A DNA stretch of 64,000 nucleotides from CAZCTC01 sp964501335 (lineage in GTDB: Bacteria > Chloroflexota > Anaerolineae > B4-G1 > SLSP01): assembly GCA_964501335.1 (NCBI GenBank), contig CAZCTC010000018.1:56792-120791 (forward strand), read 5' to 3'. The position numbers and the translations under genes were made by a program. This document shows positions 15,864-26,381 of the stretch, piece after piece. The notes beneath the pieces are model-generated. The model saw only the letters and a list, made by a program, of their open reading frames with translations. It made no database searches and was not told the origin of the DNA. Position 1 is the first letter of the stretch. Each line of letters starts with the position of its first letter.

Positions 15864-18800
15864 TCAGGCCTTAATTCCCATATATTGAGAGTTTGTATTA
15901 AGGATTGCTTGGTCATATAAATAGTCAAAGATAGTATAACGGTCGTTTGATAAATTTTTCTCAATTCTCTCCCATAAAATCGGAAGGTTTTTATAAAGAG
16001 GTGCCATCACGCAATCATTAAGAAGCTCAATTGCAGGATTTCGTGCAAAAGTATTAAAAACTATATAAATCGCAGCACCAGCAACCCCGCCTATTAATGT
16101 TCCTACTCCTGGTAAGAAGAAACTACCTATACCAGCACCTGCGGCAGTAGAAAGCAATATAGCAGACCAATCAATGACAAGAGTCGATGCAAATTTTGGA
16201 TGCAAAACCCCAAGATTTTTATGATCACCCCATTGATAATCGTAAAAATCTATCACACCCGCCAGTGCCAATGATCCCCAGGTTGCAAAGGCACGAAGAG
16301 CATTACCAATAGATGCTTTGGAACTCAATGCTGCAGCATTTGTTTCAAAGTTAGCATTTATCCCCACAATCTCAACTCTTGTTTTTCCAAAAGAACCTAG
16401 TACTGATCTCCCCCAAGAGGCACCAAAGACAGATAATACCTTTGCCGGTCCATTAACTAAAATACCATTTGCCCAAAATGCTTTACCAGCAGGAACTATA
16501 CTTATCTCGTAAGAAAATCCTGAAGCCAAAACTCTTATGGCGTCAGACGCTGATTTAATAAATCCTAACCAAGTCACAGTATTTGATCCGTCATTCATTC
16601 GTGAAGTTACAGTCGACTGTGCTAATTCTTCTTCTTCCGAGTCATCTTCCGTCGGAGGAACGGGTGACCATCCACTCGGATCCGTATATCTGACTGGATT
16701 ATTCAATCCATAAATATATGGATTTTGCGTAGCCGGCATAGATGAAAAACCAGGGAATGGATCAATCTGCGTAAACCTTCCAACTTCCGGCTGATACCAT
16801 CGGGCTTGTAAATATTGTAATCCCGTAAAAGAATCTTCCCATTCCCCGGCAAATCCAATCGGGGTAGGCCGATCGGGTACTTGTGGTAATGCCACTCCAA
16901 AGGGATCATAATCTACCGTTCCTGTAACTCCCCCCGCACTATCACGCCATTGCCTAACCGACCCTAACAAATCAGTCAAAGGATAATACCACTCATTTTC
17001 TTTCTGTACACCTTCAAGGTCTATCCCTTGCAAATAACGTGTTCCATCAGAAGTTTCTAATAACTGAGGTAATCCGAAAGCCTGATCCCAGGTAAACCGG
17101 GTTTCCACGCCATCAATATTCTGCGCCAAACGGAGCCCATCCCCGTTATAAGTATAAATTGCTGTTTGGGTGAGTCCTTGCTGGACCTTCACCATCTGAT
17201 TTAAAGAATCATAAGTATAGGTATATTCACCGTCATAAATCAGGTTGCCCCGGTGATCAAAAAGGTAATTTGTACTACTTACCAACTGACCATTAGCACT
17301 ATAAACATCCATGTTGGTCAATTGCCCTGCATTATTATATGCATAACGCGTTGTTACTGTAAGCCCATTGGTTATTTGGGCCATCGCAGTACGATTACCG
17401 GTTCTATCATAAGTATAAGTAATTTGAGAAAACGGGAACCCGATTGTACTGGTATAAATCGCTGAAGTAAGCCGATTCTGCAAATCATATGTATAACGAA
17501 TCGAACGAGTGCGAGTAGTAGGAGATTGAGCCGTAGTTGAAGCAATTGCCATTGTTTCAACAAGAGTAGTTATTTCCTCTGCTGTATTAAGAATTGTATC
17601 CGTCACAGGATCTTCTGTATCTGAATCCGTTGGAACCGGGGTTTCAACAGGAGAAACAAAAACAGATTCAGGTAAATCTGGATTCTCAATAGGTGAAATC
17701 AAGGCTGAATCAACAGGCAAATTCGAAACTACAGAACCAGCTCCCTGAACGGCTAAAGCTCCACCACCCGATACATTCCTTACTACAATCGGTAAATAAA
17801 AACTCGGAAAATGTTCTGACACTTCCCTGACGGCAATTCGATTTCCAACTTTATCTAATTCATAACGATAGAGCGTTCGCCAGGAAGTCCGATAATCCAA
17901 ATGGAGCACTTCCACAGGCCGGCCAGCAGAATCATAAGAATAAAGTGTTTGTAAACTTCCCGGACGGTCAAACCGAACTAATTCCCCGGTTGGACTATAG
18001 TGATAAGTCGTTGTCAAATCAGACCAGTCCACTATATGCTTCAACTGACCTGAAGTGTTGTAAATATATTTTACTCTGTAACCATCTGGATATTGGGGTG
18101 TTGTTACAGTCATTACCAAAGTTGAAGTTGTAGGCTGAGTCAATTGAGGATAACTATAAAGCACAGTATCAGTCAAGATTGTATTCCCGCGTGACCGCAC
18201 TGCAATACTAATCGGACGCCCTAATTTGTCATACTCATAAGCTGTTACCCAATTAGTATCAGTCATCCAGGTACGTTGCCCCCCAGATGTGTAAGCATAA
18301 GTTACCGTAATATCTTTAACATTCGCCTTACTACCTTCTACTGAAGCAAGCCGGCCCAGCGAATCATAGGTTGCAGTAATCACAGCTTGATCCAAGGTTC
18401 CTGGAGCCTGGGTCATTATCTGAGTCAATTTCAAATCATCATATCCATAAACCGTCACCCGCTCCATCGGATCTTGGACCTGAATCAAACGATTCAATTC
18501 ATCGTAAAGGTAAGTTGTAACATATTCTTTGGTATTCGTTACTGCAATCAAATTTCCCAGAGAATCATAACCATATTGATGAGGTTTATTATCAGTTTCC
18601 GGCTCGAAAACTTGAGTTAAGCGGTTAAGAGCATCATAAGTATATCGAATAGTTTGAGTAGGCAATATCGAGCCGTTAACAGTAGCATTTAAACGAACCG
18701 TCTCGCTTAAATTCCCGGCACGATCATAAGTATACTTAGCTAATATCCCCTGAGTGTTGGTAACCATCTCCACCCGGTTCAATTTATCATAAATATACCC

Positions 18801-21578
18801 CATAGATCGCCCCGCTGAATCTCCTTTAAAAACTATATTTCCAGCTCTATCATATACAAGTCCAACCCAGCTATGTTGATTATCATCACTAATTAAAGTT
18901 AAACGATTAGCAGCATTATAGCTGTAAGTGGTCGCCTGCCCTGCTGAATTCGCAACTCGAATTAACTTTCCCTCTTTATCAAAAAGCGAACTGGTCCATT
19001 CGCCTAATTGATTTGTTACGGTTACAAGTGGAATAGCAGAATCATAAGAATAATGAACATAGTGTCCTATGGCATCTGTAATGGCTGTAACCCGTCCTAC
19101 TTCATCATAAGCGTACGCTACACTTTCCGGAGTCATTCCATTAATTCGACTTACCTGAAGAACTCGATTACTAGGCCCTTCATATGTAAATAAGGTTTTT
19201 GCTCTTCCCAAAGGATCTACTTCAATTAATCGTCCAGCCATGTCATAGGTATACGTCATAACCCGATAGTTACGGGTATCTGTGACTGCTGTCATTAATC
19301 CACTACGATCATACCCTACTGTCATAGTTTGGCCACGAGCATCCCGAATTTGAGTGATTTGGCCGGAAACATTATAAGTTATTACAGTGGCATTCGTCAT
19401 GGCATCAGTAATTGCATTTACATAGCCATAATTATCATAATGAAATTGCGTAGAACCTGTTAAAGGGTTCTCGACCCCCAACAATTGCCCGGTTGTTAAA
19501 CTGTACGTGAAATGCAAATAACTTTTCAGAGCATTGGTTACTACTGTCAAATTACCCCGAGTATCATATTGAAATTCAGTAGTATTCCCCCTGGCATCAG
19601 TCAACATCTTTAACTGATGGGGTGTGACATCGGTATAAGTCATCCAAGTAGTATTTTCCAGCGCATCTTCGATTTTTGTTATGCCGCATCCATCTGAATC
19701 CCAAGTCAATTCAGTTCTATCTTCGTTTGTCCCATCTCCAAAAGAATTAATAATAGCAACCGGGTTGTAATCATTATCATATTCATAAACGATCTTACGC
19801 TTTAAATAATCTTCCGTTATTAACGGCAAACCACTTTTGGTAAAAGTATAATAAGTTACATGCCCGATAGGGTCTGTTACTTTAGTATGATCCATTTGGT
19901 AATCAAAATAAGTTGTTTTTCCAAAAGCGTCAGTTTGTTGCATCACTTTACCAGCAAAATAAGTATTAATCATAACCGTCCCAAAAGCATTCGAAACCAT
20001 CGTAAGGGTGCCATAAAGATCACTATAATTATAACTAACGGGGCGACCTTCCGGATCTATTACACCAGCTAAATATCCAGAAAATCTTGGAAGATTGTAT
20101 GTGTAAGTAATTGTTCGATGTTCTGGTTCAAGAATTAAATTTGTCAAAAGATTGTTACTATATTTAAAAGATAAATACCGTATTCCATCAGGAGCATTAA
20201 CCCGTTCCAATAAATTTGTGCTATTACTGTAAACTAATGTTGTTACATTACCATTTCTATCAGCTATGGTCATTAAACGATAATTATTTTCTCCATCAAA
20301 AACGTAAGTAATCCCATTGCCTTGAATCACACTGTAGATATTTCCCAAACGCACCAACTTTGCCCGCACTCCCTGCCCAGGTTCAAATGTACCATCCGAC
20401 TTTTTTCCAAAAGGCAACCGGGAACCATGAGGTGCCACTAATGCCAAACCTTCAGTAGTTGTAACCAACCGCATAGCATAATTGTGAGTCCAACCTGGAC
20501 CTAAATTAGCCGAATTTTCGTTAGCAAACAAGGAATTATAAGATCGTTCAAATTCTAACGGTAAACCCCGTGTTGGAACTGAGATATCGATTATTTGTTC
20601 CGTAAAATTACCACTACGAACATTAATTGGATCTGCGACATATTTTTGAGGGCTTTGATTTAAACAAGGATTTTCGGGAGCTGGTGTACGATCGGCTTCC
20701 ACGTACATGGAAAGATTGCCCAAATCGGTAATAGTAATAATTGCCCCTTGCATTATAAGATTTGGAGTAAAAACAACTGTGAAGTTTTTAGAAGAATAGC
20801 TATAAAAAAGTTTATTACAATTATATACCCCGCAATCAACTAACTTTTCTTGATAAGCAGGGGAAGAAATATCGCCTTTTAAAGAAAATGACATTAATGT
20901 ACTATTGGAATCGGGTACACCATCAATAAGATAAACATGGTCAGGTAAGATAGAATGAGTTCCAACACCCGCTAATGTTCCTTGATAAATAATTCGACCT
21001 GGAACATCCATATCTATCACTGCTATTCTTCCATCATAAGGATTAACCGGAGTATTAATTGGACCATCAAAGCCTATTAAATATTGTTCATCTGGCTGAG
21101 CTTCATATGTTTTAATAACATCAGACACAAGACTTGCATGACAGATACTTCCTTGGCTATAAATACTGTTGCTAAAAATACCGCAATTTAACAGATCAGG
21201 AGTGCCTGGAGCAATTTTTAACATGTGAGTTGAAATTGTTTGAGAAAGAGGATCGACACCTTGATAAACCATAAACAAGGAATAGCGATGTCCATTTGTT
21301 ATAGTCGAAGAGGGAACTAAATGACCAGCAAGCGAAGTTGCGTAAACAATCGACCCTGGAGTCGGGATATCACCAGAGCTGGATTCTATATTGGAGTTTT
21401 TTTCTTGGAATAAAACCTTTTTTGACGTAAGTTCTCCCAAAGGCAAATAGAGCGAATGCCCATATACCCTCAGCTTATTCGCCGCACTCCCATCCGGATA
21501 ACTCAACGAAGTCAGGAAGGGATTGAATACCAACGTAAAGGCAATCAAGACACTCAACAACGTTTGGAACATAAACAC
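15864..21578 (-). CDS. RHS/YD-repeat protein with C-terminal effector-like tip
   Basis: The 1904-aa protein begins with a signal peptide (MFMFQTLLSVLIAFTLVFNP). Residues about 310-370 show the DPINVRSGNF...SVPTRGLPLEFERSYNS segment found at the start of RHS shells. Dozens of YD-type repeats (Y-x-YD-x(3)-GR/NL) run to about 1560, interrupted near 1270-1340 by a Pro/Thr/Glu-rich spacer. The RHS core closes with GFAGEWEDSFTGLQYLQARW ... GRFTQIDPF ... NPYIYGLNNPVRYTDPSGW (about 1570-1635). The last ~265 residues are the variable tip: unrecognised, with a glycine-zipper-like hydrophobic run (AAGAGIGSFFLPGVGTLIGG). RHS proteins encapsulate toxins for contact-dependent killing. The gene is AT-rich and foreign to its neighbours. 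A GAGGTG site precedes the ATG. Confidence 0.88.
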   Translation of the reverse strand: MFMFQTLLSVLIAFTLVFNPFLTSLSYPDGSAANKLRVYGHSLYLPLGELTSKKVLFQEKNSNIESSSGDIPTPGSIVYATSLAGHLVPSSTITNGHRYSLFMVYQGVDPLSQTISTHMLKIAPGTPDLLNCGIFSNSIYSQGSICHASLVSDVIKTYEAQPDEQYLIGFDGPINTPVNPYDGRIAVIDMDVPGRIIYQGTLAGVGTHSILPDHVYLIDGVPDSNSTLMSFSLKGDISSPAYQEKLVDCGVYNCNKLFYSYSSKNFTVVFTPNLIMQGAIITITDLGNLSMYVEADRTPAPENPCLNQSPQKYVADPINVRSGNFTEQIIDISVPTRGLPLEFERSYNSLFANENSANLGPGWTHNYAMRLVTTTEGLALVAPHGSRLPFGKKSDGTFEPGQGVRAKLVRLGNIYSVIQGNGITYVFDGENNYRLMTIADRNGNVTTLVYSNSTNLLERVNAPDGIRYLSFKYSNNLLTNLILEPEHRTITYTYNLPRFSGYLAGVIDPEGRPVSYNYSDLYGTLTMVSNAFGTVMINTYFAGKVMQQTDAFGKTTYFDYQMDHTKVTDPIGHVTYYTFTKSGLPLITEDYLKRKIVYEYDNDYNPVAIINSFGDGTNEDRTELTWDSDGCGITKIEDALENTTWMTYTDVTPHQLKMLTDARGNTTEFQYDTRGNLTVVTNALKSYLHFTYSLTTGQLLGVENPLTGSTQFHYDNYGYVNAITDAMTNATVITYNVSGQITQIRDARGQTMTVGYDRSGLMTAVTDTRNYRVMTYTYDMAGRLIEVDPLGRAKTLFTYEGPSNRVLQVSRINGMTPESVAYAYDEVGRVTAITDAIGHYVHYSYDSAIPLVTVTNQLGEWTSSLFDKEGKLIRVANSAGQATTYSYNAANRLTLISDDNQHSWVGLVYDRAGNIVFKGDSAGRSMGYIYDKLNRVEMVTNTQGILAKYTYDRAGNLSETVRLNATVNGSILPTQTIRYTYDALNRLTQVFEPETDNKPHQYGYDSLGNLIAVTNTKEYVTTYLYDELNRLIQVQDPMERVTVYGYDDLKLTQIMTQAPGTLDQAVITATYDSLGRLASVEGSKANVKDITVTYAYTSGGQRTWMTDTNWVTAYEYDKLGRPISIAVRSRGNTILTDTVLYSYPQLTQPTTSTLVMTVTTPQYPDGYRVKYIYNTSGQLKHIVDWSDLTTTYHYSPTGELVRFDRPGSLQTLYSYDSAGRPVEVLHLDYRTSWRTLYRYELDKVGNRIAVREVSEHFPSFYLPIVVRNVSGGGALAVQGAGSVVSNLPVDSALISPIENPDLPESVFVSPVETPVPTDSDTEDPVTDTILNTAEEITTLVETMAIASTTAQSPTTRTRSIRYTYDLQNRLTSAIYTSTIGFPFSQITYTYDRTGNRTAMAQITNGLTVTTRYAYNNAGQLTNMDVYSANGQLVSSTNYLFDHRGNLIYDGEYTYTYDSLNQMVKVQQGLTQTAIYTYNGDGLRLAQNIDGVETRFTWDQAFGLPQLLETSDGTRYLQGIDLEGVQKENEWYYPLTDLLGSVRQWRDSAGGVTGTVDYDPFGVALPQVPDRPTPIGFAGEWEDSFTGLQYLQARWYQPEVGRFTQIDPFPGFSSMPATQNPYIYGLNNPVRYTDPSGWSPVPPTEDDSEEEELAQSTVTSRMNDGSNTVTWLGFIKSASDAIRVLASGFSYEISIVPAGKAFWANGILVNGPAKVLSVFGASWGRSVLGSFGKTRVEIVGINANFETNAAALSSKASIGNALRAFATWGSLALAGVIDFYDYQWGDHKNLGVLHPKFASTLVIDWSAILLSTAAGAGIGSFFLPGVGTLIGGVAGAAIYIVFNTFARNPAIELLNDCVMAPLYKNLPILWERIEKNLSNDRYTIFDYLYDQAILNTNSQYMGIKA

Positions 21579-21634
21579 CTCAATTTACTTTGATCTTTTG
21601 ATTTATCAGAATTCTCTTTTAAAAATACACTAAA

Positions 21635-21663
21635 GTATCCTAAGAGAAGGATACAATTGTATC
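21635..21663. promoter_or_regulatory. Nested palindromes upstream of the RHS gene
   Basis: GTATCCT (21635) and AGGATAC (21648) form an inverted repeat that overlaps a perfect 14-bp palindrome GATACAATTGTATC (21650-21663). Both lie 57-85 bases upstream of the RHS start on the - strand. They look like an operator or a divergent control site; no RNA polymerase boxes could be fixed with confidence. Confidence 0.4.
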
Positions 21664-21834
21664 ATCTATCTGTTGCTTGACAAGATACAGTTTTTGAGTA
21701 ATAATTCCCTTGTTAATTTCATATGCCAGGGAGTTCTCGCCGCCCTGACCAAAAGGCAGAGAGTCCGGGTCGCCCGGATCAGCAAAAGTCAGCGGACGCA
21801 CTTGCCGCCGCTCAGCCTTGATTACCAAGGACCT

Positions 21835-21874
21835 AAAGGGGAAGACGTGGTTAGCCACGTCTTCCCCTTTTTTT
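21835..21874 (+). terminator. Strong terminator in front of the HerA/pilus operon
   Basis: Stem AAAGGGGAAGACGTGG / CCACGTCTTCCCCTTT with a TTAG loop and a run of seven or more T. It ends only 18 bases before the next ATG. Two smaller GC hairpins (TCCGGGtcgCCCGGA near 21765 and AGCGG...CCGCT near 21791) lie before it. It can terminate incoming transcription from the left or act as a leader attenuator; the gap 21579-21892 has no gene. A similar arrangement, followed by the same TTGTTGTCTCG, is found at 41768. Confidence 0.85.
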
Positions 21875-21892
21875 GTTGTCTCGGAGGCTCCC

Positions 21893-22330
21893 ATGCCCAA
21901 CCGTAAGCTCTTTGACTTCCGCATCTTAATCGTCGGCTTGATCCACCTGGCGGCGCTCATCGTCCTGCCGGGTGGATACCGCTGGCTGCTGGCGACGGCC
22001 TTCCCCGCCGCCGCCTTCCTCGCGTGGTACAAGCCCGACGACCGCGACGCCACCCTGCCCCTTTCGTTGGGCATGATCGGTGCCGTCTCCGCTCTCTGTA
22101 TCGGCTACCGCATTCTCTTTACCCTCTCCGCCGACACGCCCGACCCCGAAGGCGCGCTGCTGTATAGCACCAGCATTTGGGCCCTCGGCCTCGCCGGCGC
22201 GACCTATCTGGGCTACCTGATTTACGTGGCCCGCTTCGCTTTCTGGGAGCGGGGCAGCGCCCTCTACGGCCCCCGCGCCCGCATCAGCCAGGAGGTGATC
22301 CCCGATGTCAAACGCATCCAACGCCGATAA
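21893..22330 (+). CDS. Membrane protein with four predicted helices
   Basis: The ATG at 21893 (GGAGG just upstream) gives 145 aa; an upstream in-frame start would lie inside the terminator and is rejected. Hydrophobic helices fall at about residues 12-30, 34-46, 58-78 and 95-118, followed by a positively charged tail ending IQRR. The small polytopic form, first position in the operon and 26-base overlap with the HerA-like ATPase gene suggest a membrane partner of that ATPase, similar to VirB3/TrbD or PrgI-type proteins in role. That comparison is inference, as no sequence match is claimed. Confidence 0.65.
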   Translation: MPNRKLFDFRILIVGLIHLAALIVLPGGYRWLLATAFPAAAFLAWYKPDDRDATLPLSLGMIGAVSALCIGYRILFTLSADTPDPEGALLYSTSIWALGLAGATYLGYLIYVARFAFWERGSALYGPRARISQEVIPDVKRIQRR

Positions 22331-25300
22331 TTTCCAGCTCATCCTCAGCGACAACAAGGAGCACCTGCGCGCCTACGTGGTGCGCCTGACCTCGGGGCAA
22401 TTCGTCGCTTGGTCCCCGTACTTTCTACGGGTCCTGCGCAAAAACGCCCGGGCCCTGCGCTCTCACCTGGATCTGGCCGACGATGTGGTGAGCACGCTGT
22501 ACGATCCCCAGGGTGAGCGCAATACCTCCGCGATCTTCTCCCTCGCCAATGTCCCCGATTGGGGGCTCTTCCAGTTGTATGGCGGCCGGGCCGTGACCCG
22601 CGACCTGGAATCCGCCGTCGCCCGGGCGGAGCAGGGATCGGCGCGGCTGATCAGCGCCCTCAAAGGCCGCTTCCGCCAATCTAACGGCGGCCCGTTGGAA
22701 GTGGAAGAAGCCACGGCTTACTACCGCCACCTCCTGAGCTGCAAATGCACGGCCGCGATGATCGGTCAACCGGTGCGCCGGGTAGCTGCGAGCGCTGCTG
22801 GGGCGGATGGCATCGGCCAACTCATCGCCGCCGACGCCCAGGAGCAACTGGAAACCATCGTCGCCGGGCTGGAAGATGTCCCCTTTGCTTTGCAGGTGAC
22901 CATCGATCCCTACGCCGCCCAGGAGATCAATGCACTGCTCCAGATGACCGCCCGCGAGCTCTCGCGCTTCGCTTCGCTGGTGAAGGGTTCCGACTCCCTG
23001 AGCATCAGCATTTCGCCGGGATCTTTGCTCACTCCCATCGGCGGGACCATCCGCCAGGACCAACGCTCCACCGGCATCAGCCGGGTGGAACGGCTCTCGG
23101 CCCTGGAAGAACAGGCCCACCAGCTCGAAGCCGGCCGCAGCCAGGGCCAGAGCGACTGGCAACGTCAGCAGCAGAGCCAGGAGCACTTCAACAGCCACAC
23201 CGAAACGCAGTACGCCGCCGGCGCCCACATTACCGAGCACAGCAAAGAGCACGAACAGGCCCAGGTCCATCTGGATCGGACCTACGCCGAGCAGTATCAG
23301 GCCCACAAAACCTACAACGGCGTAGAGAACAGTGTGCTCCGCGACACCACCCAACGCAGTTCCGAGCAGCAAGGCACCCGCCACACCGACACCGGCGAAC
23401 AGGGCAGCCTGAACGCCCACGACAGCATCAACGAAGCGATCTCAGGCAATCGCGCCGGCTCCGGCAACCGCACCGAGACCAATCAATATTCCGTTGGCGA
23501 AAGCGCCAGCTTCGGCTCCTCCAAGAGCTGGGGCGGCTCGGAACACGAGCAATCCTCCAGCCAGTTCGCGGGCTCCGGCGGCGAGCAGACTTCCGGCGGC
23601 TACCACGCCGCCGATACCCGCTCCGGCACCGGTCAGGAACAGAGTACCTATCAACGGGCCGGCGAATCCAACGCCGGCGGGGATGGCGTTCGCATGGAAA
23701 CCCATGCTTCCCAGGAACTGAGTGCTCGCGCCGGCGCGCAGGTCGGCGGGACCGTGCCCGGCTTGGGCGGGGCCTGGGTCAGCGGAGAACAGACGCAGGT
23801 GGCCGGCCAACGCGGCCAGAGCTACGAAGCCCGCGACCATGAAACGGTGCAATCCTCCGGGCAGGCCGGCGAACGCCATCAGACCGGCGAGACCACGGTC
23901 AGCACGGGCGCCCGCACCTCCGATCAGGATTACCAGCGCAACGGCCAGGAATCCAACAGCCAGGAACGCAGCTGGGGCGGCTCGGAATCCATCAGCGGGA
24001 CGGAATATCGCTCCGGCGGCGGGACCCGCACCGATAACGTGAGCTACGGCTACAGCGAAGCCTACTCCGATCAGCACCACACCGACCGCGATTCCAGCCG
24101 CACCTGGGACAGCCAGGTGGCGCAGAACGTGGCCTTCCAACAGCAATCTCAGGAAGCCAGCCGGGGCGTGCAGTCGATGGTGAAGTCGTATTCCGGCTTT
24201 CTGGACGAGACCGGCACTCGCCAGGGCCAGTTGACCCAGGACGATCGGATTGCCACGGATCGGGAGATCAGCCGCGAGACCGACCGTTCCGAATCCGGCT
24301 GGCGCAGCGAATCCCAGGCCGGGGACATCGCCAAACAGCAGACTGAGCAAGGGCAAATGTCGATGCAACAGGCGACGATGAGCGACGCGGAAAGCTATGC
24401 CCGCCGCAGTTCGTCGCAGCTTGCCGGGGAGACCGGTTCCTTTGCCGGCTCCGGCTCCACCGTGATGCGCGGCGTGATGGGCCCCGGCGGCGCCGGCGTC
24501 TTTGCCGGGTTGTCGTTTAGCCGACAGACCATGGACGCGCAACGCGAGATGGCGACCTTGCTTTTTCAACAACAGCGCGACCGCCTCTTCGCCGGCCTGA
24601 ACACCGGCTTTTTCCGGGTACAGTCGGTACTGATGGCGCCGGAGCCCCTGATCCTGGAACGATTGGTCGGCGCGGCGCTCTCCGCCTGGCGTGAAGAAGA
24701 AGTCGCCGTACCCCTCACGGCCCGCAACGGGGATGAAGCCCTGTGGGATCGGGCGGTGCGCTTCGACCTGGATGAGCGCGTCGAGGACAATCCGCTGGAG
24801 CCCAAGGCTTTCAGCCAGGGGTTGACTTCCAATGAACTGGCCGCTCTGGTTCATCCGCTGCGCGTCGAAGGCAAAGGCGGCGTGAGCGCGACGCTGCGTC
24901 CCTTCCCTTCCTGCCTCGGACTGGTACGCGGCCAGGGTGAGTTGGAGCTGGGACTCGAAATCTCCCCCACCACTTCCGAGACCACCGATCTGGTCTATCG
25001 CCTGGCCGGCAAGGATCTGATGCACATGTTGCTGGTCGGCGCCTCCGGCTCCGGCAAATCCAACGCCGCTATCTGGATCGTCTCGCAGATCGTCAACCGC
25101 CTGCGCGAGGTCCCCGAGACCGGGATGCCGCTTCCTGTCGCCTTGACCGGGCCCCTGCACATCGATGTACCCGCCGGCCGGCCTGCGATGGGCGTCACGG
25201 TCTTCGATCCCACCGGCGAATGGCGCCGCCTCGCCAGCATGGTGTTGACCAATGAATTTCACTTCTTCTCGCTGACCGATCCTCATTTTTGCCCTTTGGG

Positions 25301-26369
25301 CTTCAACCCGGTAGCGATTCCCAGCCCCTACATCACGCCCAAAGACTGGATCTCGATCTTTGCCAAGCAATGGGCCTTGAACTACGCGACGGGCGGCACC
25401 GGCATGGCCCTGGTGCAGCGGGCCCTGCGGCTGCTGTACGAAGAACATGAAGTCTTCAAGCATCCCGCCCACTCGGCCGATCTGACCCTCACCCATCTCT
25501 ACGAGAAAGCCAAAGAACTGCTGGAGGAACTGCAAAAGAACCGCCAGGACAACATCTCTCCGGGTATCCTCAAGCGCATCCTGGACAAGCTGGAGGAATT
25601 CACCCCCGAGGGCCTGCACTATGAGAACTTCGGCAAGCCGGGCACCACCGATTTGGAGCAATTGCTCTGGCCCTACGGCGTGACCGTCGTCGAAGGGACT
25701 TTCAAGGATGAAATGCTCAAGGGTTTCATCGTAGGGCTGCTCGGTGCCGCCACCTTCAACCACAGTGCCGGCAAGTACGAAGCCCAGATCAAGCTGCACG
25801 GCACGCTCAATGTCCGCCGGCATCTCTTTGTCTTCGAGGAAGCCCATGTGGTGATGAAGTCGGGCGACAAAACCACCGAGGCCCAGGCCGCCGTGGAACA
25901 GACCGCCGGGATCTGGGACGACATCGCCGATCGCGGCCGCAAGTACGGCCAGATCCTGATGACCGCCGCGCAACATTGGCTGGGGCTCCCCGAAGGCGTG
26001 GTCGGTTCGGCCAAGATTGTCATCGCCCAGGGAATCAACACGATGGAAGACGCCAAAGCCGCCGTCGCCGCCCTGGGGATTCGCCCCGGCACCGGGACGA
26101 TGGATGAAGTCACGCAGGTGATCGACCAGCTGCTCGACATGCCCGTGGGCGTCGGCATCTGCAAACGCAAGCGCCTGCCCAAATCCCGCGAGGATGAACA
26201 GAAGCCGGTGGCGTGCTTGTTCCCGGACATATCCAGCATCGAGCCGCCGACGGATGGGCAACTGGCCTATATGTTGGCCCATGCCGAACAGCTCACGATC
26301 CAGCAGCGGGAAACCTGGGAACTGGTGCGCAGCGGCTTCACGCCCCAAGGACATACGTTGTTGAAGTAA
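22305..26369 (+). CDS. HerA/VirB4-type ATPase with long Ser/Gly/Gln-rich insert
   Basis: The 1354-aa protein is preceded by AGGAGGTGATC. The C-terminal ~450 residues hold a P-loop LLVGASGSGKSN (about residues 909-920), a Walker B HLFVFEEAHVV (about 1172-1182, with the Glu-Glu-Ala-His form of VirB4/HerA ATPases) and a sensor segment TAAQHWLG near 1224. The N-terminal ~250 residues resemble the substrate- or membrane-docking part of conjugation ATPases only in length. Residues about 255-720 are low-complexity, very rich in Ser, Gly, Gln, Glu, Thr and His, with coiled-coil potential at the start. Such an insert is unusual. The protein likely powers DNA or protein export at the membrane with the pilus genes that follow. 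A homo-hexamer is expected for the family. Confidence 0.8.
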   Translation: MSNASNADNFQLILSDNKEHLRAYVVRLTSGQFVAWSPYFLRVLRKNARALRSHLDLADDVVSTLYDPQGERNTSAIFSLANVPDWGLFQLYGGRAVTRDLESAVARAEQGSARLISALKGRFRQSNGGPLEVEEATAYYRHLLSCKCTAAMIGQPVRRVAASAAGADGIGQLIAADAQEQLETIVAGLEDVPFALQVTIDPYAAQEINALLQMTARELSRFASLVKGSDSLSISISPGSLLTPIGGTIRQDQRSTGISRVERLSALEEQAHQLEAGRSQGQSDWQRQQQSQEHFNSHTETQYAAGAHITEHSKEHEQAQVHLDRTYAEQYQAHKTYNGVENSVLRDTTQRSSEQQGTRHTDTGEQGSLNAHDSINEAISGNRAGSGNRTETNQYSVGESASFGSSKSWGGSEHEQSSSQFAGSGGEQTSGGYHAADTRSGTGQEQSTYQRAGESNAGGDGVRMETHASQELSARAGAQVGGTVPGLGGAWVSGEQTQVAGQRGQSYEARDHETVQSSGQAGERHQTGETTVSTGARTSDQDYQRNGQESNSQERSWGGSESISGTEYRSGGGTRTDNVSYGYSEAYSDQHHTDRDSSRTWDSQVAQNVAFQQQSQEASRGVQSMVKSYSGFLDETGTRQGQLTQDDRIATDREISRETDRSESGWRSESQAGDIAKQQTEQGQMSMQQATMSDAESYARRSSSQLAGETGSFAGSGSTVMRGVMGPGGAGVFAGLSFSRQTMDAQREMATLLFQQQRDRLFAGLNTGFFRVQSVLMAPEPLILERLVGAALSAWREEEVAVPLTARNGDEALWDRAVRFDLDERVEDNPLEPKAFSQGLTSNELAALVHPLRVEGKGGVSATLRPFPSCLGLVRGQGELELGLEISPTTSETTDLVYRLAGKDLMHMLLVGASGSGKSNAAIWIVSQIVNRLREVPETGMPLPVALTGPLHIDVPAGRPAMGVTVFDPTGEWRRLASMVLTNEFHFFSLTDPHFCPLGFNPVAIPSPYITPKDWISIFAKQWALNYATGGTGMALVQRALRLLYEEHEVFKHPAHSADLTLTHLYEKAKELLEELQKNRQDNISPGILKRILDKLEEFTPEGLHYENFGKPGTTDLEQLLWPYGVTVVEGTFKDEMLKGFIVGLLGAATFNHSAGKYEAQIKLHGTLNVRRHLFVFEEAHVVMKSGDKTTEAQAAVEQTAGIWDDIADRGRKYGQILMTAAQHWLGLPEGVVGSAKIVIAQGINTMEDAKAAVAALGIRPGTGTMDEVTQVIDQLLDMPVGVGICKRKRLPKSREDEQKPVACLFPDISSIEPPTDGQLAYMLAHAEQLTIQQRETWELVRSGFTPQGHTLLK

Positions 26370-26381
26370 AAAAATGGAAAA

